NCBI GenBank assembly: GCA_963751775.1
Contig: CAVVVW010000014.1
Location: forward strand, 5,393 to 69,392
Source of the DNA: CADEEN01 sp963751775
GTDB taxonomy: Bacteria; Pseudomonadota; Gammaproteobacteria; Burkholderiales; Burkholderiaceae_C
Length of the DNA stretch: 64,000 bases
Direction of reading: 5' to 3'
Shown: positions 47,359 through 59,762 of the stretch, one piece after another
Position numbering within the stretch: position 1 is the first letter of the stretch
Layout of the letters: the number at the start of each line of letters is the position of its first letter
Notes under the pieces: model-generated
The model's input: only the letters and a program-made list of their open reading frames with translations
Told to the model about the DNA's origin: nothing
Databases searched by the model: none
Position numbers and translations under genes: made by a program

Positions 47359-49083
47359 ATGTCGTCAGAAACCATTGGCGCCGACGGCGCCGCGCAAACC
47401 GACGGGTTCCACCTGGTCATCGATGCGCTCAAGCTCAACGACATCGACACCATCTTCGGCCTGCCCGGCATTCCCATCACCGACCTCACCCGCAAGGCGC
47501 AGGCCGCCGGCCTGCGGGTCATCTCGTTCCGGCACGAGCAGCATGCGGGCAATGCGGCCGCCGCCGCCGGCTTCCTGACCGGCAAGCCCGGCATCTGCCT
47601 GACCGTGTCGGCACCGGGCTTCCTGAACGGGTTGACCGCGCTGGCCAATGCAACGGTGAACTGCTTCCCGATGATCCTGATCAGCGGCTCGAGCGAGCGC
47701 GAGATCGTCGACCTGCAGCAGGGCGACTACGAGGAGATGGACCAGCTCGCCATCGCCAAGCCGCTGTGCAAGGCCGCCTACCGGGTGCTGCACGCCCAGG
47801 ACATCGGCGTGGGCATCGCGCGCGCCATCCGCTCGGCCGTGTCCGGCCGGCCCGGCGGTGTGTATCTCGACCTGCCGGCCAAGCTGTTCGGGCAGACGAT
47901 GGACGCCGCGGCGGGCAAGAAGTCGCTGATCAAGGTCGTCGACCCGGCGCCACGCCAGATCCCGGCGCCCGACGCCGTGCGGCGCGCACTCAGCCTGCTG
48001 AAGGGCGCGAAGCGTCCGCTGATCCTGCTCGGCAAAGGGGCGGCCTACGCCCGCGCCGATGCCGACATCCGTGCGCTGGTCGAGAAGACCGGCATTCCCT
48101 ACCTGCCGATGTCGATGGCCAAGGGCCTGCTGCCCGACAACCATGCCTTGTCGGCATCGGCCGCGCGCTCCTACGTGCTGGAGCAGGCCGACGTCGTGAT
48201 GCTGGTCGGCGCCCGCCTGAACTGGCTGCTGTCGCATGGCAAGGGCAAGACCTGGGGCGCGCCCAACGCCAAGCAGTTCATCCAGATCGACATCGCCCCG
48301 ACCGAGATCGACAGCAACGTGGCCATCGCCGCGCCGCTGATCGGCGACGTCGGCTCTTGCGTCTCGGCGCTGCTGGCCGGCATCGACGCCGGCTGGGCCA
48401 AGCCGCCCGCCGAGTGGACCGGCGCGATCGCCGAGCGCAAGGACAAGAACCTGTCGAAGATGGCCGCCACGCTGCAGCTCAGCCCATCGCCGATGAGCTT
48501 CCAGAGCGCGCTGGCCGTGATCCGCGACATGGTCAAGGCCCGGCCCGACGCCATCGTCGTCAACGAGGGCGCCAACACGCTCGACTTCGCGCGCAGCATC
48601 GTCGACATGTACGAGCCGCGCAAGCGCCTGGACGTCGGCACCTGGGGCATCATGGGCATCGGCATGGGCTTCTCGGTCGCCGCCGCGGTCATCACCGGCA
48701 AGCCGGTGATCGCCATCGAGGGCGACAGCGCCTTCGGCTTCAGCGGCATGGAGGTCGAGACGATCTGCCGCTACAACCTGCCGGTCTGCGTGATCGTGTT
48801 CAACAACAACGGCGTCTACCGCGGCACCGACGTCAACCCGACCGGCGGCCCCGACGTGGCGCCCACCGTGTTCGTCAAGGGTGCCCGTTACGACAAGATG
48901 ATGGAGGCCTTCGGCGGCGTCGGCGTGCATGCCACGACGCGCGAGGAGCTGAGCAAGGCCCTGGCCGAGGCCGTCGCCTCCGGCCGGCCGACCCTGATCA
49001 ATGCCGTCATCGACGAGACTGCCGGCACCGAGAGCGGCAGAATCACGAGCCTGAACCCGCAAAGCGCGGCAAAGAAGAAATAA
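47359..49083 (+). CDS. oxc: Oxalyl-CoA decarboxylase
   Basis: This encodes 574 residues, intact. ThDP enzyme converting oxalyl-CoA to formyl-CoA and CO2. Features: DGFHLVIDALKLNDIDTIFGLPGIPITDL with the ThDP-activating glutamate region (SFRHEQHAGNAAAAAGFLTG), the central domain with AKGLLPDNH, and the ThDP-binding motif GDSAFGFSGMEVETICRYNLPVCVIVFNNNGVYRG. C-terminal region ends as in the Oxalobacter enzyme. AGGAG lies ten bases before ATG. Leads the oxalate-degrading operon. Confidence 0.96.
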   Translation: MSSETIGADGAAQTDGFHLVIDALKLNDIDTIFGLPGIPITDLTRKAQAAGLRVISFRHEQHAGNAAAAAGFLTGKPGICLTVSAPGFLNGLTALANATVNCFPMILISGSSEREIVDLQQGDYEEMDQLAIAKPLCKAAYRVLHAQDIGVGIARAIRSAVSGRPGGVYLDLPAKLFGQTMDAAAGKKSLIKVVDPAPRQIPAPDAVRRALSLLKGAKRPLILLGKGAAYARADADIRALVEKTGIPYLPMSMAKGLLPDNHALSASAARSYVLEQADVVMLVGARLNWLLSHGKGKTWGAPNAKQFIQIDIAPTEIDSNVAIAAPLIGDVGSCVSALLAGIDAGWAKPPAEWTGAIAERKDKNLSKMAATLQLSPSPMSFQSALAVIRDMVKARPDAIVVNEGANTLDFARSIVDMYEPRKRLDVGTWGIMGIGMGFSVAAAVITGKPVIAIEGDSAFGFSGMEVETICRYNLPVCVIVFNNNGVYRGTDVNPTGGPDVAPTVFVKGARYDKMMEAFGGVGVHATTREELSKALAEAVASGRPTLINAVIDETAGTESGRITSLNPQSAAKKK

Positions 49084-49117
49084 TCCAGCCACCCCGAAAA
49101 TCGCCAGGAGTTATCAC

Positions 49118-50368
49118 ATGACCAAAGCACTCGACGACATCAAGATCATCGACTTCACGCACGTGCAGGCCGGCCCGGCCTGCACCCAGATGCTGGCCTG
49201 GTTCGGCGCCGACGTGATCAAGGTCGAGCGCCCCGGCTCGGGCGACGTGACGCGCAGCCAGTTGCGCGACATCCCGAACGTGGATGCGCTGTACTTCACC
49301 CAGCTCAACAGCAACAAGCGCTCGCTGACGCTGGACACCAAGACCAAGGAAGGCAAGGAAATCCTCGAGAAGCTGATCAAGGTCTCGGACGTGATGGTCG
49401 AGAACTTCGGCCCCGGCGCGCTCGACCGCATGGGCTTCACCTGGGAGCGCATCCTCGAGCTGAACCCGAAGCATGATCCTGGCCTCGGTCAAGGGCTTCT
49501 CCGATGGCCACCACTACGAAGACCTGAAGGTCTACGAAAACGTCGCGCAGTGCGCCGGCGGCGCGGCGTCGACCACCGGCTTCTGGGACGGCCCGCCGAC
49601 GGTGAGCGCCGCTGCGCTCGGCGACAGCAACACCGGCATGCACCTGGCGATCGGCATCCTGACCGCGCTGCGCCAGCGCGACAAGACCGGCCGCGGCCAG
49701 AAGGTGGCCTGCTCGATGCAGGACGCGGTGATCAACCTGTGCCGCGTCAAGCTGCGCGACCAGTTGCGCCTGGACCGCCTGGGCTACCTCGAGGAGTACC
49801 CGCAGTACCCGCACGGCAAGTTCACCGACGTCGTGCCGCGCGGCGGCAACGCCGGCGGCGGCGGCCAGCCGGGCTGGGTCCTGAAGTGCAAGGGCTGGCA
49901 GACCGACCCCAATGCCTACATCTACTTCACGATCCAGGGCCAGGCCTGGGCGCCGATCTGCGACGCCATCGGCAAGCCCGAGTGGAAGAACGACCCGCTG
50001 TACATGACGCCCAAGGCGCGTCAGCCGCACATCACCGAGATCTTCGCGACGATCGAGGAATGGCTGGCCGACAAGACCAAGTTCGAGGCCGTCGACATCC
50101 TGCGCAAGTTCGACATTCCCTGCGCGCCGGTGCTGACGATGAAGGAAATCGCCAACGACCCGTCGCTGCGCAAGAGCGGCACCATCGTCGAGGTCGACCA
50201 CAAGGAGCGCGGCAAGTACCTCACGGTCGGCAGCCCGATCAAGTTCTCCGACATGAAGGTCGAGGTCAAGGGCTCGCCGCTGCTGGGTGAGCACACCGAC
50301 GAGGTGCTGGCCGAACTGGGTTACAGCAAGGACAAGATCGCCGCATGCACGCCGCCAAGGCGGTCTGA
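49118..50368 (+). CDS. frc: Formyl-CoA:oxalate CoA-transferase (one +1 and one -1 apparent frameshift)
   Basis: About 416 residues when an extra C near 49471 is removed and one missing base near 50345 is restored, giving the family-type end KDKIAALHAAKAV and TGA at 50366. Class III CoA transferase: LDDIKIIDFTHVQAGPACTQMLAWFGADVIKVERPG, QLNSNKRSLTLDTKTKEG, DVMVENFGPGALDRMGF with the catalytic aspartate in CSMQDAVINLCRVKLRDQ. Transfers CoA from formyl-CoA to oxalate. Without the second correction the frame runs into the PAS gene; I treat that as an artefact. Confidence 0.93.
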
Positions 50369-50465
50369 CGCTGAGCAGGTCCGGCCGCGCGAGCGGCCGG
50401 AAGAGTCGGTGGCGGCGCCCCGATCGGGCGCCGTCTTGCCTTTCGGGCCAGCCAGGAGCGAAACC

Positions 50466-50903
50466 ATGCAGACCGATGTCGATTTGAACGCGCTGATCAA
50501 CGCCGTGGGCGATGCCGTGATGGTCTGCGACGCCAAGGGCGCGATCACGCTCTGGAACCCGGCGTGCGAGCGCATGTTCGGCCACACCGAGGCCGAGGTG
50601 CTCGGCAAGTCGATGGACCTGATCATTCCGGAGCGCCTGCGCAAGCGCCACTGGGAGGGTTACGACAAGACCATGGCCACCGGCATCACCAAGTACGGCC
50701 ACGACGTGCTGCGCGTGCCGGCCGTCGACAAGCAAGGCAACTCGCTGTCGATCGCCTTCACCGTGGCGATGCTGTACGCGCCCGACGGCAAGGTGAGTGC
50801 GATCGCATCGATCATCCGCGACGAGACCAGCCGCTTTGCCGACGAGCGCGCATTGAAGAAGCGCGTCGCCGACCTCGAGGCGCAGCTCGCCGCCAAGCCC
50901 TAG
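50466..50903 (+). CDS. Single PAS domain protein
   Basis: This encodes 145 residues from ATG 50466 with an AGGAG upstream. The whole protein is a PAS fold: LINAVGDAVMVCDAKGAITLWNPACERMFGHTEAEVLGKSMDLIIPERLRKRHWEGYDK, ending with a coiled helix (ERALKKRVADLEAQLAAKP). No output domain is attached. Lies between the two frc genes. In other proteins PAS domains bind haem, flavin or ligands, so it could sense the redox or carbon state and act through a partner; that is inference. Confidence 0.85.
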   Translation: MQTDVDLNALINAVGDAVMVCDAKGAITLWNPACERMFGHTEAEVLGKSMDLIIPERLRKRHWEGYDKTMATGITKYGHDVLRVPAVDKQGNSLSIAFTVAMLYAPDGKVSAIASIIRDETSRFADERALKKRVADLEAQLAAKP

Positions 50904-50912
50904 GAAGCCGCG

Positions 50913-52161
50913 ATGAGCCAGGCCCTGCACGGTGTGCGCATCCTCGACTTCACGCATGTGCAGTCGGGCCCGACCTGCACGCAGTTGCTGGCCTGGATGG
51001 GTGCCGACGTGATCAAGGTCGAGCGCCCGGGCGAGGGCGACGCCACGCGCGGCCAGCTGCGCGACATCCCCGGCGTCGACAGCCTGTACTTCACGATGCT
51101 CAACCACAACAAGCGCTCGGTGACGATCAACACCAAGAGCGCGCAAGGCCTGGCGGTGCTCGACCGGCTGATCGCGACCTGCGACGTGCTGGTCGAGAAC
51201 TTCGCCCCCGGCGCGCTCGACCGCATGGGCATCACCTGGGAGCATGTGCAGAAGGTCAACCCGCGCTTGATCGTGGCCTCGATCAAGGGCTTCGGCGCCG
51301 GGCCCTACGAGGCCTGCAAGGTCTACGAGAACGTGGCCCAGTGCGCGGGCGGCGCGGCCTCGACCACCGGCATGCCCGACGGCCCGCCGCTGGTCACGGG
51401 CGCCCAGATCGGCGACAGCGGCACCGGGGTCCACCTGGCACTGGGCATCGTCGCCGCGCTGTACCAGCGCACGCACACGCGGCCGCGGCCAGAAGGTGCT
51501 GGCGCCGATGCAGGACGCGGTGCTCAACCTGTGCCGCGTCAAGCTGCGCGATCAGCAGCGGCTGGCGCGCACGCACACCATGCACGAGTACCCGCAGTAC
51601 CCCGACGGCAAGTTCGGCGACGCGGTGCCGCGCGCCGGCAACGCCTCGGGCGGCGGCCAGCCCGGCGCGATCCTCAAGTGCAAGGGCTGGGAGACCGACC
51701 CCAACGCCTACATCTACTTCATCACCCAGTCCGGCGTGTGGCCCGCGGTGTGCGAGGTCATCGGCGAACCCGACTGGATCGACGACGAGGCCTACGCCAC
51801 GCCGCAGGCCCGCCTGCTGCACTTGAAGCCGATCTTCGCCCGCATCGAGCAGTGGACCATGACCAAGACCAAGTTCGAGGCCATGGAGATCCTCAACGGC
51901 TACGACATCCCCTGCGGGCCGATCCTGTCGATGAAGGAACTGGCCCAGGAACCCTCGTTGCGCGCCAGCGGCACGGTGGTCGAAGTCGAGCACCCGACGC
52001 GCGGCAAGTACCTCACCGTCGGCAATCCGATCAAGTTGTCCGACAGCCCGACCGAGGTCACGCGCTCACCGCTGCTCGGTGAACACACCGACGAGGTGCT
52101 GGCGCAACTGGGCTTTGGCCGCGACGAAGTGGCGGCCTTGCGCGCCGTCGGTGCGGTCTGA
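50913..52161 (+). CDS. frc: Second formyl-CoA:oxalate CoA-transferase (one apparent frameshift)
   Basis: About 415 residues after removing one base near 51482. About two-thirds identical by eye to the first frc: RILDFTHVQSGPTCTQLLAWMGADVIKVERPG, MLNHNKRSVTINTKSAQG, LVENFAPGALDRMGITW, APMQDAVLNLCRVKLRDQ with the catalytic Asp. Glycine-rich GNASGGGQPG loop present. The paralogue may differ in acyl-CoA donor or serve regulation of flux. Second gene after the PAS protein. Confidence 0.93.
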
Positions 52162-52168
52162 CGAAAGC

Positions 52169-53869
<1,701 letters not shown>

Positions 53870-53873
<4 letters not shown>

Positions 53874-56714
53874 ACGCGATCACGCGCAAGGAAGCCGCGG
53901 CGATCGATGCGCCCGTCGTCAGCTTCGAGATCAATGGCCGGCAGGTCAAGCGGCCGCAGCCAGCGAGACGATCATCGAGATCGCCGAGCGCGAGGGCGTC
54001 GCGATCCCGCACCTTTGCTACAAGCCGGGCCTGGAGGAGGTCGGCAACTGCCGCGCCTGCGTGGTCGAGATCGGCGGCGAGCGCGTGCTCGCGCCGTCGT
54101 GCTGCCGCCATCCGAGCCACGGGCATGAAGGTCACGACCGACAGCGAACGCGCCGTGAAATCGCAGAAGCTGGTGCTCGAACTGCTGCTGGCCGACATGC
54201 CCGAGCGCGAGTACACGCGCCACAACGAGGTCGACCAGTGGGCGGCCAAACTCGGCGTCGGCAAACCCCGCTTCGCGGCCCGTGCGCAGCCGGCGCCCGA
54301 CCTGTCGCACCCGGCCATCGCCGTCAATCTCGACGCCTGCATCCAGTGCACGCGCTGCCTGCGCGCCTGCCGCGACGAGCAGGTCAACGACGTCATCGGC
54401 CTGGCGCTCGCGCGGCGAACACGCGAAGATCGTGTTCGACATGGACGACGCGATGGGCGCCTCGACCTGCGTGGCCTGCGGCGAATGCGTGCAGGCCTGT
54501 CCGACCGGCGCGCTGATGCCGGCGCGCGACGCGGCGCTGGCCGTGCCCGACAAGCAGGTCGAGTCGCTGTGCCCGTTCTGCGGCGTCGGCTGCCAGCTGA
54601 CCTACCACGTCAAGGACGACAAGATCCTCTACGTCGAGGGCCGCGACGGCCCGGCCAACCAGGGGCGGCTGTGCGTCAAGGGCCGCTACGGCTTCGATTA
54701 CGCGCACCACCCGCAGCGCCTGACCAAGCCGCTGATCCGCCGCGCCGATGCGCCACCGAAGTCGGCGATGACCGGTGGCGACTTCGCGATGGACCCGACG
54801 CGCGTGATGGACATCTTCCGCGAAGCCAGTTGGGACGAGGCCATCGCCTTTGCCGGCGGCGGCCTGCGCAGGATCCGCGACACGCATGGCAAGAAGTCGC
54901 TCGCCGGCTTCGGCTCGGCCAAGGGCAGCAACGAAGAGGCCTACCTGTTCCAGAAGCTGGTGCGCACGGGCTTCGGCAGCAACAACGTCGACCATTGCAC
55001 GCGGCTGTGCCACGCCTCGTCGGTGGTGGCGCTGCTCGAAGGCATCGGCTCCGGCGCGGTCAGCAACCCGGTGATGGACGTGACCCAGGCCGAGGTGGTG
55101 ATCCTGATCGGCGCCAACCCGACGGTGAACCATCCGGTGGCGGCAACCTTCATCAAGAACGCGACCAAGACCGGCACCAAGCTGATCGTGCTCGACCCGC
55201 GCCGCTCCGACTTGTCGCGCGTGGCGCACCGCTTCCTGCAGTTCAAGCCCGACACCGACGTGGCGATGCTGAACGCGATGATGAACGTCATCGTCACCGA
55301 GGGCCTGGTCGACGAGGCCTTCATCGCCAGCCGCACCATCGGCTACGAGGAGTTGCGCAAGAACGTCGAGGGCTACACGCCCGAGGCGATGGCGCCGATC
55401 TGCGGCATCGACGCCGAAACGCTGCGCTACGTGGCGCGGCTGTACGCCAAGAGCCGGGCCTCGATGATCCTGTGGGGCATGGGCATCAGCCAGCACGTGC
55501 ACGGCACCGACAACGCGCGCTGCCTGATCGCGCTGTCGCTGATGACCGGGCAGATCGGCCGCCCCGGTACCGGCCTGCACCCGCTGCGCGGCCAGAACAA
55601 CGTGCAGGGCGCGTCCGACGCCGGGCTGATCCCGATGATGCTGCCCGACTACCAGCATGTCACCAACCCGGCCACGCGGGCGCGCTTCGAGGCGGCGTGG
55701 AAGCTTGCGCCCGGTACGCTCGACGACAAGGTCGGGCTGACGGTGGTCGAGGTCATGCACGCGATCAAGCAGGGCCAGATCCGCGGCATGTACGTGCAGG
55801 GCGAGAACCCGGCCATGTCCGACCCCGACGCCAACCACGCGCGCGAGTCGCTGGCCGCGCTCGAGCACCTGGTGGTGCAGGACATCTTCCTGACCGAGAC
55901 CGCCTACCTGGCCGACGTGATCCTGCCCGCGGGCGCCTTCCCCGAGAAGACCGGCACCTTCACCAACACCGACCGCCTGGTGCAGATGGGCCGCCAGGCC
56001 GTCGACCCGCCGGGCGATGCGCGGCAGGACCTGTGGATCATCGAGCAGATCGCCAACCAGCTCGGCTGCGGCTGGAATTACGGCCATGTGTCGGAGGTGT
56101 TCGACGAGATGCGGCACACCATGCCCAGCATCGGCGGCATCACCTGGGAGCGGCTCGAGCGCGAGCACGCCGTGACCTACCCCTGCGTGCACGAGGGCGA
56201 CCCGGGCCAGTCGGTGGTCTTCACCGAGGACTTCCCGCGCGAAGGCGGCAAGGCGCGCTTCGTGCCGGCCGACATCATCCCGGCCGACGAGCGGCCCGAC
56301 GCCGAGTACCCGATGGTGCTGATCACCGGCCGCCAGCTCGAACATTGGCACACCGGCAGCATGACGCGCCGTGCGACCGTGCTCGACGCCATCGAGCCCG
56401 ACCCGACGGTCCTGATCCACCCGCTGGATCTGCAGGCCCTCGGCGCCGCGCCCGGCAGCGTGGTGACGATCGCCTCGCGCCGTGGCGAGGTCGCGCTCTA
56501 CGCGCGCGCCGACGACGGCACGCCGCGTGGCGCGGTGTTCGTGCCGTTCTGCTACTACGAAGCGGCGATCAACCGGTTGACCAACGCCGCGCTGGATCCG
56601 TTCGCCAAGATCCCCGAGTTCAAGTACTGCGCCGTGCGTGTGCAGCCCGGCGGCGATGCGCCGCAGCAGGGCAGCTACGGCGGCGGGCAGGCACTCGAAG
56701 GGCCAATGAATTGA
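53870..56714 (+). CDS. NAD-dependent formate dehydrogenase alpha subunit (three apparent frameshifts)
   Basis: About 947 residues after corrections near 53953 (-1), 54122 (+1) and 54410 (+1). N-terminal [2Fe-2S] domain (GNCRACVVEIGGE), a His/Cys cluster, two ferredoxin clusters (CIQCTRCLRAC and CVACGECVQACP), then the molybdopterin part with its own cluster (CPFCGVGCQLTYHV, NQGRLCVKGR). HCTRLCHASSV carries the Cys that would bind Mo or W, not selenocysteine. GMYVQGENPAMSDPD and LVVQDIFLTETAYLADVILPAGAF follow the bis-MGD domain. Oxidises formate produced by oxc plus frc turnover, giving NADH. Confidence 0.94.
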
Positions 56715-56743
56715 GGGCGAGGCGCGAACTCGCCGGAGGAGCC

Positions 56744-57912
56744 ATGACCATGACGCTGTCGAGCCCGGACTTCTGGATTGCGCTGATGGAAATCATCGGC
56801 GTGAACATCGTGCTGTCGGGCGACAACGCGGTGGTCATCGCGCTGGCCGCGCGCGGCCTGCCGCCGCAGCAGCAAAAGCGCGCCATCGCCTGGGGCAGCG
56901 GCGCCGCGGTGGTGATGCGCATCGTGCTGACCCTCGTGGCCGTCGAGCTGCTGCGCCTGCCTTACCTCAAGCTGGTCGGCGCCGCGCTGCTGCTCTGGAT
57001 CGCGGTGCAGTTGCTGTTGCCCGAGAGCGAAGGCGACGGCGAGCGGCCATGCCAGCGGCAGCGGCAGCATGGTCGCGGCCATCAAGACGATCCTGATCGC
57101 CGACCTGGTGATGAGCCTGGACAACGTCATCGCCGTCGCCGCAGCCGCCAAGGGCAGCGAGACCTTGCTCGTGATCGGCCTGGCGATCTCGATTCCGCTG
57201 GTGGTCTTTGCCAGCACGCTGTTGCTGACGCTGATGACGCGCTTTCCGATCATCATCACCGGCGGCGCGGCGCTGCTCGGCTGGGTGGCCGGCGAGATGG
57301 CGATCAGCGATCCGGCGGTCAAGGCCTGGGTCGACGCGAACGCGGCGGTGCTGCATTACGTGGCGCCGGCGCTCGGCGCGATCGGCGTTGTGCTGGTCGG
57401 CAAGTGGCTGGCCGGGCGGGCCGCGGCCAAGCAGGCCAGCGAAATGCAGGTCGGTGCGCCGGCGCACGCCGCCAAGGGCATCGGCCGTGTGCTGCTGGCC
57501 GTCGACGGATCGGACCCACGCCGCGCGCGCCGTGCAGCAGCTGATGACGATCCGCGATGCGCTGCGCGACCCGACCGGCGTCGACCTGCATCTGGTCAAC
57601 GTGCAGCGGTCGCTGCCCGGCGATGTCTCCAACTTCGTCGACATCAAGGCGCGAGACGAGTTCCACCGCGAGCGCAGCGATGCCGCCCTTGCGCCGGCGC
57701 GCGCGCTGCTCGACGCCGCAGGCTATCGCTACGAGGTACACCGCAAGGTCGGCGAGCCGGGAGCGACCATCGCCGCGCTGGCCAACACGCTGGGCGCCGA
57801 CCTGATCGTGATGGGCACGCGCGGACTGGGAACGCACACCGGCGCCTTGCTCGGCTCGGTGGCGCAAAGCACGCTCGAGCATGCCGGCGTGCCGGTGCTG
57901 CTGACCAAGTGA
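56744..57912 (+). CDS. TerC-type membrane protein fused to a UspA domain (two apparent frameshifts)
   Basis: About 388 residues from ATG 56744 after removing bases near 57046 and 57512. The N-terminal 230 residues are a TerC/YjbE-type transporter with the paired SGDNAVVIALAARGL and SLDNVIAVAAAAKG signatures and seven membrane helices. With no stop in between, a linker KQASEMQVGAPAHAAKG leads to a UspA domain: IGRVLLAVDGS, then GATIAALANTLGADLIVMGTRGLGTHTGALLGSVAQSTLEHAGVPVLL, including the ATP-binding G-x2-G-x9-G-S/T pattern. The fusion could place a nucleotide sensor on a metal exporter. It follows the FDH genes by 29 bp. Confidence 0.85.
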
Positions 57913-57970
57913 GCCGAACGCGCCCGTGGGGCCAAGCCGCGCACGCGGTGGTCTCTAGAATCGCCGCCAC

Positions 57971-58047
57971 GGGCCGTTAGCTCAGTTGGTTAGAGCAGAG
58001 GACTCATAATCCTTTGGTCGTTGGTTCGATCCCAACACGGCCTACCA
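57971..58047 (+). tRNA. tRNA with anticodon CAT (elongator tRNA-Met more likely than tRNA-Ile2)
   Basis: A 77-nt cloverleaf with acceptor GGGCCGT/ACGGCCT, D-loop AGCTCAGTTGGTTAGAGC, anticodon loop CTCATAA on a GAGGA-like stem, T-arm and encoded CCA. Anticodon CAT can be Met elongator or, with lysidine, Ile2. The overall sequence resembles betaproteobacterial elongator Met tRNA, but identity elements were not checked. Confidence 0.9.
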
Positions 58048-58061
58048 CCGCACCTTGAACG

Positions 58062-58089
58062 ATGGCTGCCCCACCGGGCGGCCATTTTT
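58062..58089 (+). terminator. Rho-independent terminator after the tRNA
   Basis: ATGGCTGCCC-CACC-GGGCGGCCAT followed by TTTT, one G-T pair in a ten-base stem. Placed 15 bp after the tRNA. The rest of the gap up to 58338 contains no convincing gene. Confidence 0.8.
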
Positions 58090-58338
58090 CATTGCTCGAA
58101 GGACTCTGTGGCAGGGCGGATCGGGCGACGCCGAAAGTGGGTCGACCGGGGCCATGCGCCGATGTCGTCGAAGCGCCTGCATCGTCGATCACCGGTGGCG
58201 CGCTGCCCGATCTCGCAGATCACACCCACTCCAAGCGCGAGCCGAGCACACTTGGCTTGCATGAGCGCCTTCCGGAACGAAGCGGCGTTCTGCTCTTCGT
58301 TGAGCCGTCAAACCTAACTGAAAGAAGTTGGTGCATCC

Positions 58339-59166
58339 ATGAACATCAGAAACCTCCGTCGGTTCCTCATCGCGCTCACGGTCACTGTCATAGTGATGTG
58401 TGCCTGGTATCCGCCGATTCAAGATTTGGCCAACGCTCAGGTTGACGCCGGCCTCAAGAGGGCATTGGTCAGCTTTGCCTCGGCCCGCACCTTGAATGCA
58501 ATCATCTCGGTCGTTCAGGGCACGGAGTTTTCGATGCAGCCCATGGGTGTCGGCGTCACCCTGACGCTAGGACAAGTGCTCGACCCGCTCAATGATCTGA
58601 TCGAGCAATTCTCAAACATGATGCTGATTGCCAGCGTCGCCTTTGGCATTCAGAAGGCGCTTCTGGTCATCGGCGCGCATTGGGCGATATCGGCGGCCGT
58701 GTCGGGCCTGGCTCTGCTGTGGGCCATCTTGCATGTTCAGGACAAGGCGCCCACATGGCTGTCGCGCGTCCTGCTTGTTCTGCTCCTGATCCGGTTCGCG
58801 GTTCCGGTCGCCAGCGTAGGTAGCGACTTTGTCTATCAGCAGTTCCTGTCAGATGACTATCAGCAGCAACAAGACGCGCTCGACATGACCAGTCGCGAGA
58901 TCAACAAGCAGACGCCGACGATGGCCACACCGCTGCCCCAGGACAAGAATTGGTGGGAGCGATTGAAGGACCGTGCGACCGAAATGCTGCCGGGCACCAA
59001 CACGGACTTCGAAGCCATCAAGAAGTCGGCTGAATCCATCCCCGAACGCGTCATGAAGCTGATCGTCATCTTCCTGCTGCAGACGATGATCATTCCCATC
59101 TTCTTGCTGTGGGCGCTCTACATAGTATTGCTGGGGGTCGTTCGACCAGCCACGTCAGGCGTGTGA
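58339..59166 (+). CDS. Unrecognised multi-pass membrane protein
   Basis: This encodes 275 residues. N-terminal hydrophobic anchor (FLIALTVTVIVMCAWYPPI), further segments near residues 95-160 (ALLVIGAHWAISAAVSGLALLWAIL, VLLVLLLIRFAVPV) and a C-terminal hydrophobic end (LIVIFLLQTMIIPIFLLWALYIVLLG). Between them lies a polar stretch DDYQQQQDALDMTSREINKQTP that could be exposed. No family is recognised. G+C is clearly lower than in its neighbours, and it lies just after a tRNA gene, so recent acquisition is possible. Confidence 0.6.
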   Translation: MNIRNLRRFLIALTVTVIVMCAWYPPIQDLANAQVDAGLKRALVSFASARTLNAIISVVQGTEFSMQPMGVGVTLTLGQVLDPLNDLIEQFSNMMLIASVAFGIQKALLVIGAHWAISAAVSGLALLWAILHVQDKAPTWLSRVLLVLLLIRFAVPVASVGSDFVYQQFLSDDYQQQQDALDMTSREINKQTPTMATPLPQDKNWWERLKDRATEMLPGTNTDFEAIKKSAESIPERVMKLIVIFLLQTMIIPIFLLWALYIVLLGVVRPATSGV

Positions 59167-59452
59167 CGCCGCTTTCTAACCGCTATCACGAATGGTGAAC
59201 CGTCAGAGCGAATGTCGCTAATGAACTGCCGCAGGTGGCGCTTTGGGAATCTCCCTGCATCTTCCTGCAGGCGTGAACGAAGCACTGCCCCGAAGGCCAC
59301 CACATGCGCTGCTCGGCTGCTTCAGTTCGGCAAAGTTCGAGAAAGCTCCCAATTGGCTTGGGTCGGTGCCTAACGGGCCGGCAGCCGCCCGTCTCTTCAT
59401 CTGCGCGACAGGTGCGTCGACGGCCGAAGCCGCAGCGCACCCAGCCGGCCTG
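59167..59452. other. Gap without recognised gene
   Basis: No frame has convincing codon use or a start with a ribosome-binding site. Base composition is mixed. I see nothing else of note. Confidence 0.5.
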
Positions 59453-59650
59453 CTACTTCTTGGCGGCTTCCTTCACGGCGCTGACGGCTTCCTTGAGGTC
59501 GCCAACGCCCTTCTGGACCTTCCCCTCGGCTTGGTTCTTTAGCCCTTTGACCTGTTGGCCCGTGCTACCGATCAGTTTGCCCGCTTCTTCCTGAATCTTG
59601 CCCGCGATGTCTTTCAGGGCGCCCTTGACTTGATCCTTGTTCATGCTCAT
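59453..59650 (-). CDS. CsbD family stress-response protein
   Basis: This encodes 65 residues from ATG 59650, chosen because AAGGAG lies seven bases upstream. MSMNKDQVKGALKDIAGKIQEEAGKLIGS is the CsbD signature, followed by a lysine-rich amphipathic repeat (KGLKNQAEGKVQKGVGDLKEAV). Small, abundant, natively flexible stress proteins of unknown function, often induced by osmotic or stationary-phase stress. Groups with the DUF3309 gene upstream on the same strand. Confidence 0.92.
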   Translation of the reverse strand: MSMNKDQVKGALKDIAGKIQEEAGKLIGSTGQQVKGLKNQAEGKVQKGVGDLKEAVSAVKEAAKK

Positions 59651-59762
59651 GTCCAACTCCTTCGTTATCGGTCTCGACGACCTGTGCCAGCCGAATTGCC
59701 TTGCTGCCCGCCTTTGACGACCGGGAACTTTCCCTCGACGCCATTGACCCGAATCGGCGCTG

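Noticed and set aside
49118..50903. A fusion of formyl-CoA transferase to a PAS domain
   Set aside because: One missing base near 50345 explains it. The restored end fits the family and the PAS gene has its own ribosome-binding site and ATG.
59243..59594. Plus-strand open frames opposite CsbD
   Set aside because: They lack recognisable motifs and overlap a clear minus-strand CsbD gene with a strong Shine-Dalgarno sequence.
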